Origin: Veillonella sp. VA137
GTDB lineage: Bacteria; Bacillota; Negativicutes; Veillonellales; Veillonellaceae
NCBI RefSeq assembly: GCF_003992015.1
Contig: NZ_RQVK01000002.1
Span: 1 to 64,000 of the forward strand
DNA length: 64,000 bases
Direction of reading: 5' to 3'
Shown piece after piece: positions 54,981-63,659 of this stretch (positions are counted from its first letter, which is position 1; the number at the start of each line of letters is the position of its first letter). The translations under genes and the position numbers were made by a program. The notes beneath the pieces were generated by a model that made no database searches, had not been told where the DNA came from, and was given only the letters and a program-made list of their open reading frames with translations.

Positions 54981-55112
54981 TTTACAGTACAATGATTTAC
55001 TATATACATAAGAAGAGCAATTGATGTCTAACAGCGTCAAGCTCATCTCGGCTAACAAGATGAGGCCTAACGTGCAGAGTACTAGGAATACTCTACATAT
55101 ACGTTAGGCCTT
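54975..55112 (+). ncRNA. Candidate type I antitoxin RNA (with structured element copy 2)
   Basis: TTGACT (54975-54980) and TACTAT (54998-55003), 17 bases apart, give a predicted start near 55011-55014. The RNA would begin AGAGCAATTGATGT, then fold CTCATCT/AGATGAG (about 55040-55063) and GCCTAACGT/ACGTTAGGC (to 55109) around an inner AGAGTA/TACTCT stem. It runs toward, and is antisense to, the 3' region of the toxin mRNA on the other strand. Confidence 0.6.
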
Positions 55113-55124
55113 AATACTTATATA

Positions 55125-55223
55125 TTACTTGATCAATGTAATGATCATGACAATACATGTGATTAAAAGTACCACTAAGGTACATGAAGTTAATGCGATC
55201 ATTAAAGCTTCAAATACAGTCAT
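55125..55223 (-). CDS. Holin-like type I toxin (TxpA/BsrG-like)
   Basis: A 32-codon frame too short for usual gene finders. The peptide begins MTVFEALMIALTSC and continues as one hydrophobic helix ending IITLIK. MTV-[FY]-E-[AS]-LM is the hallmark start of the putative holin-like/TxpA/BsrG toxins, which damage the membrane. A near-perfect Shine-Dalgarno, AAAGGAGGTG, lies 7 bases before the ATG. The long structured mRNA ends and a convergent antisense RNA match type I toxin-antitoxin organisation. Confidence 0.8.
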   Translation of the reverse strand: MTVFEALMIALTSCTLVVLLITCIVMIITLIK

Positions 55224-55339
55224 GGCACTCACCTCCTTTCGAGGGGGATTTAACAAGTAAATCCGAAGTCTACTAAGAGATGAGCCAAACGCATATCGCC
55301 CCTAGGGGCAACATCAATTGCTCTACGTTTAGTATAGCA
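55224..55339 (-). promoter_or_regulatory. Toxin mRNA leader and extended -10 promoter
   Basis: On the minus strand TGC-TATACT (55339-55331) forms an extended -10 element with no good -35. The RNA would start near 55324 with AGAGCAATTGATGT, identical to the start of the antisense RNA, and contains GGCTCATCTC further on. Because the same 14 bases occur inverted at 55014-55027, the 5' and 3' ends of the toxin mRNA are complementary if it reads that far. Confidence 0.55.
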
Positions 55340-55367
55340 CTTTATAACTGGATAATACATAGCGAAA

Positions 55368-55412
55368 CGACTACTTCTTACAGGTAACTGTGAGGGGTGG
55401 TCGCTTTTTACT
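55368..55412 (+). terminator. Conserved hairpin, left copy
   Basis: CGACTACTTCTTAC and GTGAGGGGTGGTCG form a 14-pair stem (four G-T pairs) with loop AGGTAACT and a T-run. No plus-strand gene precedes it closely. A related copy lies at 58499-58543. Confidence 0.6.
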
Positions 55413-55543
55413 TTGGCGATTATATATTCTTGCTTTAGTGTTGACTTTATGTAAATTTGTTTTTTATAATTATGCATAGGTTCAGCAATATAGAGGATAG
55501 ATTTTTATATTGTGAAGATGGTTTACAGTAAGGGGGACGTGTT

Positions 55544-58420
55544 ATGAGTGTTTTTTTCTTTTTTCTTGTTTTGTGGATTATTCTTTGGCTATTTACGGAT
55601 AGTCCGTGGACATATTTGTTGTATTTTATAGGCGGGAGTATTGGGCTATTTATAGTATGGGAAATTTTACAAAAACTCTATTATTACACTAAACAAGTGG
55701 TTGTTTTCACGTATAGATATTTATTGTTGCCAGCAATAGTTATAGGGACTCTAATTTATTTTTGGGATGAAGTTTTCGAAGGACTGATGTTTATTCATCA
55801 AAGTATAATGGATCAACCTTATAATTATGGATTTATTGCTATCTTAGGTGGTATATACTATTTATTTAAACCAAATGAGGGGTCAGTAAATAAATATATT
55901 TCTAGTAAAACGATATCTCAAGTAAATATGTTGTGGATGTTTCTAGGTATAACCATTCTAAATTATGCCGTAGTTAGTATACTTACTTTGGATGTGATAA
56001 CTGTTACATTTAATGATTTTATATCTGTTCTACATGTTGGTAGTATAGATAAAAGATTTGCTATATTAAGGCATTTGGCAAATGATTTTAGCGTTTTATT
56101 TGTGAAAGAATACATTAAAGTAGGGACGCTTTTTATATTGTCAGGCATATTCTTTTATAAATTGTTGATACGTGCTCAGTATGATTCGACCTTAGAAGAT
56201 ACTGGATATATCACAAAACTAAAAGAAACTAGATGTGCAAATGTTCTTAGTGCAAGTATAATGTATTTAATTTTTAACGTCTTGGATATTCCAATATTAG
56301 CTGAAAATATTGCGTTTTCTATAGCAAGTATATTATTGGCTATAATACCACCAATGAAAAAACCAGATAAAATATTACAGTTAATTTTAGTTAAGTTAGC
56401 TATGGATACAAGAAGCACAGTTGATGAGATTCATAACTATCTGGTTTCTAAAAATATAGAGCTTTTAAAGAGTGAGTTAGAAGTATTTTTAGAAATATTG
56501 ATATTAGAAGGTGGAATTATAAATTTATATGGGAATCTGTATCATGTAAATACAATATCTAATGTGCTTAAGAAATTAGAAGAAGAGTATGACTGTGTCG
56601 GGTTACAAAAGGTATTAGAACGGCTAAATATCACTAGTGTTTATGGTAGTGATATAGATAAAAATAAGGTGCCTGAAGATAACAGTAATATTGATGCACT
56701 TGCATGTTTGCTTATTTCAGATAATTTTGCAGGTGGATATATAAAGAATAGTGCTCAGTTCACTTTAGTAAATACGGCGGGAGCATATAGTGTATGTGAG
56801 TACTGCGAAACAGCATATAAAAAAGAGGAAAGATCTGATAATTACTGTTGTGATGCGTGTGCTACGGCTGATAAGAATGAAAAGAATCTTGCAATAACTT
56901 TATCGAATGATATAAGTAGAAAGCATATTAGTAGTGCAGGGTATCAAATACCAGCTGAGGTTCATGATGTGTATTTAGAGGAAGAGTCTAAAATTCCCGA
57001 TAATGGTGGTGTATATGCGACGGTGGTAGAGGAAGTTGATCGTACACGCCATATGCTTTCAACGCCTCAGGGACATGGATTTGCTGCAGAAGAGGCGAAC
57101 ACTCTTATTGATACGGTGACAGGAAATGATGCTCAAGTTGTAGGATATGATAATGCTAAATCTGGTGCAGATAGATGTGTTGACGGAATGTTGATTCAAA
57201 CTAAATACTATAAAACAGTGAGTGGTAGTATAGGAGCGTGTTTTGAAAATGGTGCATATAAATATCTAAAACCTAATGGAAAACCAATGCAAGTTGAGAT
57301 TCCAGCCGACCAATATGAAAAAGGCGTAAGATTAATGCAAGAACGCATCAAAAATGGTGAAGTTCCAGGAATAAAAGATCCTAGATATGCACGCCGACTT
57401 GTTAGAAAAGGGCATGTTAGTTATGCTCAAGCTAAAGCAGCAGCTCAATTTGGTACAATTGAATCCTTATCTATGGACTTAACTAGCGGTGCTATTCAGG
57501 CAACAAATACGATGGGGATTACGGTCGCTATGGAACTAGCTAATTCTTTGTGGAGAGGAGAATCAGTAGATAAAGCATTGGAACGGGCATGCTCAAGTTT
57601 GGTATCAGTAGGTGGACGTACATTAGCAATTTCTACTATAAGTAGTCAAATATTAAGAACATCAGCTGGATCATTTGTTAGACAAAGCGCAGGTATTATC
57701 GTAAAGGAGACGGGTGAAATATTTTTTTCTAAAGCGACATCTCAAATGTTGGGAAATATAGCTAAGAATAATATCATTACTGGAGGCATAACCCTTGCTG
57801 TAATGAATTTTGATAAATTTGACCAATACATGAGTGGAAAAATATCTGGACGAGAATTTGGTAATGCAGTTGGTAGTAGTGCACTTAGTTTAGCTGGAGG
57901 TCTTGTAGGAGGGGAAGCAATTGGGGGAGCAATCGGGACATTAATCCCTGTTCCGGTTGTAGGAACATTGATTGGAATGACAATAGGAGGTTTTGTTGGT
58001 TCTGCGATAGGGAAATTATTTTTCAATAACGAAAAATATGAAGAAGAACGAAGACGAGAGGCAGAAAGAGAATATTTGGCTGAAAAGCAGAGGATTGAAC
58101 AAGAAAATCGAGATGTACAAACTTTTTTTGAAGTTTTGAATAAACAACTTTCTAAATGGTCGAATGTGTATATTTTGAGTGAACGTGAAATCGAGGAAGT
58201 TATACAAAAGGTCAGTGAAGGTTATGGTTTGGATGGCTATGACCTACGGTTATCATTTTTAAATAAAGCTAGATCATCAAATGGACAAATAGCAGAAGCT
58301 ACTATATATCTAAAACAATTGATGGTAGAAATTGTATCGAATCGTCCAGTTGTTGAAACTATAGAGGCAGATGTAGTAGGAAAGAGTTTGTTGGGGTATA
58401 TTGATAAAGCAGAAGCATAA
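55544..58420 (+). CDS. 958-residue membrane protein with zinc-ribbon and nuclease-like motif
   Basis: The first 270 residues hold about seven hydrophobic segments (2-18, 22-43, 55-74, 93-107, 128-150, 190-208 and a pair near 238-270). A possible zinc knuckle follows: C418-x2-C421 and C435/C436 to C439. Then comes GHGFAAEEAN (510-519) and GADRCVDGMLIQTKYY (541-556), whose D-x(n)-QTK resembles the Mrr-type PD-(D/E)xK active site. A glycine-rich hydrophobic segment lies at about 780-825 and a charged coiled coil at 832-862. I do not recognise the whole protein. AT-rich composition, isolation, and flanking hairpin repeats suggest horizontal acquisition; a defence or effector role is inferred. Confidence 0.6.
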   Translation: MSVFFFFLVLWIILWLFTDSPWTYLLYFIGGSIGLFIVWEILQKLYYYTKQVVVFTYRYLLLPAIVIGTLIYFWDEVFEGLMFIHQSIMDQPYNYGFIAILGGIYYLFKPNEGSVNKYISSKTISQVNMLWMFLGITILNYAVVSILTLDVITVTFNDFISVLHVGSIDKRFAILRHLANDFSVLFVKEYIKVGTLFILSGIFFYKLLIRAQYDSTLEDTGYITKLKETRCANVLSASIMYLIFNVLDIPILAENIAFSIASILLAIIPPMKKPDKILQLILVKLAMDTRSTVDEIHNYLVSKNIELLKSELEVFLEILILEGGIINLYGNLYHVNTISNVLKKLEEEYDCVGLQKVLERLNITSVYGSDIDKNKVPEDNSNIDALACLLISDNFAGGYIKNSAQFTLVNTAGAYSVCEYCETAYKKEERSDNYCCDACATADKNEKNLAITLSNDISRKHISSAGYQIPAEVHDVYLEEESKIPDNGGVYATVVEEVDRTRHMLSTPQGHGFAAEEANTLIDTVTGNDAQVVGYDNAKSGADRCVDGMLIQTKYYKTVSGSIGACFENGAYKYLKPNGKPMQVEIPADQYEKGVRLMQERIKNGEVPGIKDPRYARRLVRKGHVSYAQAKAAAQFGTIESLSMDLTSGAIQATNTMGITVAMELANSLWRGESVDKALERACSSLVSVGGRTLAISTISSQILRTSAGSFVRQSAGIIVKETGEIFFSKATSQMLGNIAKNNIITGGITLAVMNFDKFDQYMSGKISGREFGNAVGSSALSLAGGLVGGEAIGGAIGTLIPVPVVGTLIGMTIGGFVGSAIGKLFFNNEKYEEERRREAEREYLAEKQRIEQENRDVQTFFEVLNKQLSKWSNVYILSEREIEEVIQKVSEGYGLDGYDLRLSFLNKARSSNGQIAEATIYLKQLMVEIVSNRPVVETIEADVVGKSLLGYIDKAEA

Positions 58421-58498
58421 TAATTTATAATTGATATACGGAACTTTTATAACTTATCTTAAAACTCTGTTGGTTGCATTTAAGTATTAAATTAAAAG

Positions 58499-58543
58499 AT
58501 GACTGCTTCTTACGGGTAACTGTGAGGAGTAGTCGTTTTTATG
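58499..58543 (+). terminator. Conserved hairpin, right copy; terminator of the 958-residue gene
   Basis: GACTGCTTCTTAC-GGGTAACT-GTGAGGAGTAGTC followed by TTTTT. It matches the left copy at 55368 at about 37 of 43 positions, with changes on both sides of the stem. Confidence 0.75.
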
Positions 58544-58636
58544 TATACACTTTCAATATCTTGCGACTTACTTTCCTTGAATGATATAATTTACTTAATA
58601 AATATGATATATAAGTATATATAAGGAGGTATTCTT

Positions 58637-59311
58637 ATGAGTAATGTAACGTTAACGTATTATGGTCATGCTACATTTGCTTTGAGCAATGGTGAGGTCA
58701 CTTTGGTGTGTGATCCGTTCTTTACAGGTAATACTTGGGATGTGGTAAAGGCAGAGGATATAGAGTGTCAATATATTTTTGTATCTCATGGTCATGATGA
58801 TCATTATGGTGATACAGATTTGATTGCAAAGAAAAATGATGCCCTTGTTATCTCTACGGCAGAGGTAGCAGGTAAAGCGGCGTCAGCAGGTGCTCGCACT
58901 CATGCAATGCATTTAGGCGGCAAGTTTGACTTCCCATTTGGTTCCATTCGTTTGACACCAGCTTTCCATGGTTCTGGTGTACCAGGTGGTCATGCGGCAG
59001 GTGTGGTGATTGAGTTCTTTGGTAAACGAGTGTACTTTGCAGGTGACACTGCTTTGTTCAGTGATATGAAATTAATTAGTCGCCATGGTGAAATCGACTA
59101 TGCTTTGTTGCCAATCGGTGATAACTTTACTATGGGTGTGGAAGATGCTGTGACAGCAGCTTCTTGGATTCAAGCGAATACAACTATTCCGATTCACTAC
59201 AAAACATGGCCTGTGATTGATAAAGAGCCAGCAACCTTCGTGGCGTTGCTAGAAGCAAAACATAAACAAGCTGGACTTGTGGTGGATCCAGGTCAAACTA
59301 TTGAACTTTAA
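58637..59311 (+). CDS. UPF0173 metal-dependent hydrolase
   Basis: A 224-residue metallo-beta-lactamase-fold protein. YYGHATFAL at the start, the metal motif SHGHDDHYGD, AFHGSGVPGGHAAG, and AGDTALFSDM are family markers; the final His is in IPIHYKTWP. Members are putative hydrolases of unknown substrate (YtkL group). AAGGAGG lies before the ATG. The AT-rich DNA ends here and core-gene codon use resumes. Confidence 0.92.
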   Translation: MSNVTLTYYGHATFALSNGEVTLVCDPFFTGNTWDVVKAEDIECQYIFVSHGHDDHYGDTDLIAKKNDALVISTAEVAGKAASAGARTHAMHLGGKFDFPFGSIRLTPAFHGSGVPGGHAAGVVIEFFGKRVYFAGDTALFSDMKLISRHGEIDYALLPIGDNFTMGVEDAVTAASWIQANTTIPIHYKTWPVIDKEPATFVALLEAKHKQAGLVVDPGQTIEL

Positions 59312-59627
59312 TTACATATCGCTAAGCTTATATTCATTTGGTAAGATAAAAGTATCTTTCCGTGATGAAGTGAAAAAGAAAAGAGCTATCCTTAAAACAT
59401 TTTGGACTGGTTCTTTTCTTTTTGCATTATTTTCTAATAAATGTACTGCTTGTAAATAGATTATATGTGGAAGTTTTATAAATATTTTAAATCCTTTGTA
59501 TTGCCGACATATGTTTTGCTATCCATTTACCCATTACGAGTGATTCAAATATCGCTATCTTTCACTGTATAGATTACTGACGTCAATCCCTTCTCTATGG
59601 TATAATAATCTTCACATGGAGGTATCT
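59312..59627. other. Intergenic region with weak hairpin and moaC promoter
   Basis: AAAAAGAAAAGAGC and a T-rich complement (59371-59425) form a weak hairpin that may end the hydrolase transcript. TATAAT at about 59602-59607 with CTGACG upstream is a plausible moaC promoter. No gene is seen. Confidence 0.45.
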
Positions 59628-60098
59628 ATGAAATTAACACATTTTGATGAAGGCGGTAATGCGCATATGGTGGATGTATCCGCTAAGGATCACACAGAGC
59701 GCGTGGCTGTAGCAGAAGGGTTTATTACGCTCAGTGAGGAAGCTTTTAGTATTGTGGCTAGTGGAAATGTCAAAAAAGGTGATGTTCTGGCAGTGGCACA
59801 ATTGGCAGCCATCATGGGAGCGAAGCAAACGTCCAACCTCATTCCGCTCTGCCATCCATTGGCGTTGACGAAGGTGAGTGTAGACTGTTCCTTAGTAGAA
59901 GAACAACGTGCCGTGTGCATTCGTAGCACGGTGAAAACTACGGGCCCTACAGGGGTGGAAATGGAAGCGTTAACAGCGGTTCAAGTGGGTCTATTAACTG
60001 TCTATGATATGGTGAAAGCCGTCGATAAAAGCATGACCATTGGTCCAGTCTATCTTGTGGAAAAACAAGGTGGTAAAAGCGGACATTTTAAACGGTAA
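59628..60098 (+). CDS. moaC: Cyclic pyranopterin monophosphate synthase (MoaC)
   Basis: A 156-residue enzyme of molybdenum cofactor synthesis, acting after Moa[36 protein letters not shown] (active-site His) and [25 protein letters not shown] (catalytic Glu, Asp, Lys region) are diagnostic. ATG 59628 is preferred over 59616 because GGAGG (59618-59622) lies between them. trmL follows after 15 bases. No other mo- gene is in the window. Confidence 0.95.
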   Translation: MKLTHFDEGGNAHMVDVSAKDHTERVAVAEGFITLSEEAFSIVASGNVKKGDVLAVAQLAAIMGAKQTSNLIPLCHPLALTKVSVDCSLVEEQRAVCIRSTVKTTGPTGVEMEALTAVQVGLLTVYDMVKAVDKSMTIGPVYLVEKQGGKSGHFKR

Positions 60099-60113
60099 GG
60101 TGGTAGGAGACTT

Positions 60114-60602
60114 ATGGAAATTGTATTAGTAGAACCGGAAATTCCTGGTAATACGGGCAACATTGCACGCCTTTGTGCGGCGAATCATATGACACTACAC
60201 TTGGTAGAACCATTGGGGTTTTCCATTGAAGATAAGTATTTAAAACGGGCGGGCCTTGATTATTGGCATCTAGTAGATGTAAAAATACATAAGTCCTTAG
60301 ATAAAGTGTATGAACAATATAAAGACCGGCGCTTTTGGTATGCTACAACAAAGGCAGCCCATACCCATGCAGAAGTGCAATATGAAATTGGAGATATGCT
60401 CGTATTTGGTAAAGAAACGAAGGGCTTGCCAGAAGAAATTGTGGCTGCCAATCCAGATACTTGCATCCGGATTCCTATGATTGATGAGGCGAGATCTTTA
60501 AATTTATCCAATGCAGTGGCAATCATTGCCTATGAAGCTATGCGCCAACTGGATTTCCCAGATTTGCAGGCTGTTGGACCAGGTGTATCTATCGAGGTGT
60601 AA
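60114..60602 (+). CDS. trmL: tRNA (cytidine(34)-2'-O)-methyltransferase TrmL
   Basis: A 162-residue SPOUT-fold methyltransferase modifying the wobble ribose of leucine tRNAs. VEPEIPGNTGNIARLCAAN near the start, FGKETKGLPEEI and IPMIDEARSLNLSNAVAIIAYEA in the knotted S-adenosylmethionine site are typical. Length is that of the minimal family without extra domains. Probably co-transcribed with moaC. Confidence 0.94.
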   Translation: MEIVLVEPEIPGNTGNIARLCAANHMTLHLVEPLGFSIEDKYLKRAGLDYWHLVDVKIHKSLDKVYEQYKDRRFWYATTKAAHTHAEVQYEIGDMLVFGKETKGLPEEIVAANPDTCIRIPMIDEARSLNLSNAVAIIAYEAMRQLDFPDLQAVGPGVSIEV

Positions 60603-60794
60603 GCTCTTGATATCCGGCGTTGCCCTCATAGAAAATAGTGTATATAGTCAGTCTAATCATACGGCATAACCTAGTATGGTGAAATACGATAGACTTTCAC
60701 GGGACGAACGAAGATTAGATATGGTAGACTGTATGGCATACACAATATATGAATGTATATAAAAATGAAATCCGTACAGGATTGAGGAGGAATT

Positions 60795-61145
60795 ATGAAT
60801 TACGATGTAGCTTATGAATTACAAAAAGCAATGCGTGACAGTGAAGAGCATAAAGAAATGATGGCAGCCCAAGAGGCAATTAAAGACGACCAAGCAGCAA
60901 AAGGCATGGTAGAAGAATTTATGTCTTTACAAATGCAATTGGAATATGCAAAAATTGCAGATGCTCCTGAAGCGGAAGAATTGTTGAAAAAATTAGAAGG
61001 TTTATTGCCGATGGTGCAAGCTAATTCTGGTGCGAATGCGTATTTAACAGCCCATGCACGTTGGACACAAGTGGCGAATGATATTTATCGCATCATTAGC
61101 GAACCAATCACTGAAGGTATGAAAATTTTAGAAAAGGCACAGTAA
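60795..61145 (+). CDS. YlbF/YmcA-family (DUF964) protein
   Basis: A 116-residue all-helical protein (YELQKAMRDSEEHKEMMAAQEAI, then YLTAHARWTQVANDIYRII), matching the YlbF/YmcA family. In B. subtilis these form a complex affecting RNase Y, competence and biofilm; the role in Negativicutes is unknown. AGGAGG precedes the ATG, and murB starts 1 base after the stop. Confidence 0.85.
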   Translation: MNYDVAYELQKAMRDSEEHKEMMAAQEAIKDDQAAKGMVEEFMSLQMQLEYAKIADAPEAEELLKKLEGLLPMVQANSGANAYLTAHARWTQVANDIYRIISEPITEGMKILEKAQ

Positions 61146-61146
61146 T

Positions 61147-62589
61147 ATGAACGCTGTATGGGAAGCATTGCAACAGGTGGTTCCATCGGATCGTATCCAA
61201 AGAAATGCCTTGTTGGCGCCTTTTACGACCTTTCAAATAGGAGGACCTGCGGATTTACTTGTACTACCTCATTCTGTACAGGAATTGCAAGATTGTATGC
61301 ATGTATTGAGCGAACATGGTATTGAACCTTTTGTACTAGGTTTAGGATCTAATGTGCTCATCCAAGATGGTGGTATGCGTGGTGTCGTTCTTTGCTTGAA
61401 AGAATTGCAAGAGGAGCAACACCGCAACGGTACAACCATTACTATGAGCGCTGGGTATACTTTGAAAGAAGTGTCCGAATATGCCCAACGTGAAAGTTTA
61501 AGTGGCTTGGAATTTGCCATCGGCATTCCTGGTAGTTTGGGTGGCGCTGTATTTATGAATGCAGGTGCCTATGATGGTGAAATGGATCAAGTAGTAACCG
61601 GTGTGGATGCGGTAGATATGCAAGGGAACTTGCACCACTATAGTCGCGAAGAATTGCAGTTTGCCTATCGCCATAGTCGCTTTCACGATGAACATGAAAT
61701 CATCGTACGGGTGACGATGGAATTACAGGAAGGAAATCCTGTTGATATTCAAAGCCGTATGGATGAACTGACGGAAAAACGAGAGTCTAAACAACCATTG
61801 GGGCATGCCAGTGCAGGGTCTACTTTCAAGCGCCCACCGGGATATTATGCAGGAACTTTGATTGACCAAACAGGCTTGAAAGGATTATCTGTAGGGCCTG
61901 CAGAGGTATCTATGAAGCATGCTGGATTCGTGGTCAATCGAGGTGGCGCTACTGCGAATGATGTGCTAGGTGTGATTCATGAGGTGCAAAAGCGGATTCA
62001 TGCAGTTCATGGAGTGCAGTTAGAACCAGAGGTGCGCATTCTAGGGGAATCTCGGGAACAAACGGGTTCTGTTGTCACCATTGTAAGAGCTCAAGAGACA
62101 GATATTCCAGCATTGTCTAACTTGTGTGCCGACACATTTAGAGAAACTTTCAGGCATGACAATACGGAAGAGGAATTACAAGTCTTCTTTGATGAGGCCT
62201 ATAACCATGATGTATTGAAACGTGAGTTGGGCCATGACGAGAGCGAAACATATCTAGCTTACGTAGATGACGCGTTGGCAGGGTATTTGAAAGTAAACTG
62301 GGGCGGCGCACAAACAGAACGTAAATTAGAGAATGCCTTTGAAGTGCAACGCATATATGTGCTCAAAGAGTACCATGGACAAGGCGTGGGCAAAGCCTTG
62401 TTTGAAAAAGCCTTGCGCATCGCTGAGTCTGGTGACTTTGATTGGGCTTGGCTTGGCGTTTGGGAGAGAAATTATAAAGCACAGCATTTTTATAAACGTT
62501 ATGGGTTTGAAAAATTTGGAGAACACCAATTTGTTGTGACTCCAGAGAAGACGGATATCGATTGGTTGTTGAAGAAATCTTTACGATAA
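61147..62589 (+). CDS. murB: MurB-GNAT fusion protein
   Basis: A 480-residue fusion. Residues 1-308 are UDP-N-acetylenolpyruvoylglucosamine reductase: FQIGGPADLLVLP, LGLGSNVLIQDGG, GIPGSLGGAVFMNAGAYDGEM (FAD site), GSTFKRPPGYYAG and GVQLEPEVRILGE. Residues 309-480 form a GNAT N-acetyltransferase with the acetyl-CoA loop YHGQGVGKALFEKAL and WERNYKAQHFYKRYGFE. No stop or start separates them at about 62071. MurB makes UDP-MurNAc; the GNAT substrate is unknown. A normal MurB is about 300 residues. Confidence 0.9.
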   Translation: MNAVWEALQQVVPSDRIQRNALLAPFTTFQIGGPADLLVLPHSVQELQDCMHVLSEHGIEPFVLGLGSNVLIQDGGMRGVVLCLKELQEEQHRNGTTITMSAGYTLKEVSEYAQRESLSGLEFAIGIPGSLGGAVFMNAGAYDGEMDQVVTGVDAVDMQGNLHHYSREELQFAYRHSRFHDEHEIIVRVTMELQEGNPVDIQSRMDELTEKRESKQPLGHASAGSTFKRPPGYYAGTLIDQTGLKGLSVGPAEVSMKHAGFVVNRGGATANDVLGVIHEVQKRIHAVHGVQLEPEVRILGESREQTGSVVTIVRAQETDIPALSNLCADTFRETFRHDNTEEELQVFFDEAYNHDVLKRELGHDESETYLAYVDDALAGYLKVNWGGAQTERKLENAFEVQRIYVLKEYHGQGVGKALFEKALRIAESGDFDWAWLGVWERNYKAQHFYKRYGFEKFGEHQFVVTPEKTDIDWLLKKSLR

Positions 62590-62592
62590 ACC

Positions 62593-62622
62593 TTGACATA
62601 TCCATTGTATTTTGAGTATAAT
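62593..62622 (+). promoter_or_regulatory. Promoter of rplM-rpsI
   Basis: A consensus TTGACA (62593-62598) and TATAAT (62617-62622) with an 18-base spacer. Confidence 0.88.
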
Positions 62623-62629
62623 ATTTCGG

Positions 62630-62680
62630 TAAGCAATTTGTACGGACTTCCACTAGCCCCGGAAGGTGGCAATTGCTTCT
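62630..62680 (+). promoter_or_regulatory. Structured leader of rplM mRNA
   Basis: AAGCAATT (62631-62638) pairs with AATTGCTT (62671-62678), enclosing an ACTTCC/GGAAGG inner stem. Position and shape suit an L13-type ribosomal protein leader through which L13 represses its own operon; the match to the known Firmicute L13 leader is by layout only. Confidence 0.55.
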
Positions 62681-62714
62681 GTTAATACATTCTTGTTATT
62701 AGGAGGAAAGCAGC

Positions 62715-63155
62715 ATGAAAACTACATTTATGGCCAATGCGGACAATATTGAACGCAAATGGTATGTTGTTGACGCTGAAGGTAAAACTTTAGGACGTCT
62801 TGCTGCCGAAGTTGCTAAAGTTCTTCGGGGCAAACATAAACCAACTTTTACACCACATGCAGACACTGGTGACCACGTTATCGTTGTGAACGCAGAAAAA
62901 GTTCGTGTAACAGGTAAAAAATTATTACAAAAAGAATACTTCCGTCATTCTGGTTATCCAGGCGGATCCCGTTTCACTACACTTGCTATGATGTTGGAAA
63001 AACATCCTGAGCGCGTAATCGAAATGGCAGTTAAAGGTATGCTTCCAAAAAATAAATTGGGTGCACAACAATACCGTAAATTGAATGTATACGCTGGCGC
63101 AGAGCATCCACATGCTGCTCAAAAACCAGAAGTTTTGGAATTAGATATCCGTTAA
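62715..63155 (+). CDS. rplM: 50S ribosomal protein L13
   Basis: A 146-residue protein of the large subunit. [47 protein letters not shown] and [12 protein letters not shown] are standard L13 motifs, and the length is normal. AGGAGG precedes the ATG. It forms the conserved rplM-rpsI operon with the next gene, 21 bases away. Confidence 0.98.
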   Translation: MKTTFMANADNIERKWYVVDAEGKTLGRLAAEVAKVLRGKHKPTFTPHADTGDHVIVVNAEKVRVTGKKLLQKEYFRHSGYPGGSRFTTLAMMLEKHPERVIEMAVKGMLPKNKLGAQQYRKLNVYAGAEHPHAAQKPEVLELDIR

Positions 63156-63176
63156 TACCGGGAGGAGGAACATATA

Positions 63177-63569
63177 ATGGCAGTAGCACAATACTACGGC
63201 ACTGGTCGTAGAAAATCTTCCGTTGCTAGAGTTCGTCTGGTACCGGGTACAGGTAAAATCACTGTAAACAAACGCGAATTAAATGAATATTTCGGTCGTC
63301 AAACTCTTGAGTTGATTGTTAAACAACCATTGGTATTAACAAACACTTTAGAACAATACGACGTTGTGGCAACTGTAGCTGGTGGCGGCCCATCCGGTCA
63401 AGCTGGTGCAATTCGTCACGGTGTGTCCCGTGCATTATTAGAAGTTGATGGCGAACTTCGTCAAGGTCTTAAAAAGGCTGGCTTCTTGACTCGTGACCCA
63501 CGTATGAAAGAACGTAAAAAATACGGTCTTAAAAAAGCTCGTAAAGCATCTCAATTCTCCAAACGTTAA
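63177..63569 (+). CDS. rpsI: 30S ribosomal protein S9
   Basis: A 130-residue small-subunit protein. [35 protein letters not shown] and the basic C-terminus [17 protein letters not shown], whose last arginine/lysine pair reaches the P-site tRNA, are intact. GGGAGGAGG precedes the ATG. A strong terminator follows. Confidence 0.98.
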   Translation: MAVAQYYGTGRRKSSVARVRLVPGTGKITVNKRELNEYFGRQTLELIVKQPLVLTNTLEQYDVVATVAGGGPSGQAGAIRHGVSRALLEVDGELRQGLKKAGFLTRDPRMKERKKYGLKKARKASQFSKR

Positions 63570-63583
63570 TTTGGCGATTACAG

Positions 63584-63616
63584 AGCCCAGTATCCTTTGT
63601 GGTGCTGGGCTTTTTC
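63584..63616 (+). terminator. Terminator of rplM-rpsI
   Basis: AGCCCAG and CTGGGCT with an inner ATCC/GGTG region, followed by TTTTTCTTG. Confidence 0.88.
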
Positions 63617-63659
63617 TTGTCTATGAACCTGTGTAGAAAGTGGAAAGGAATGATACTAC

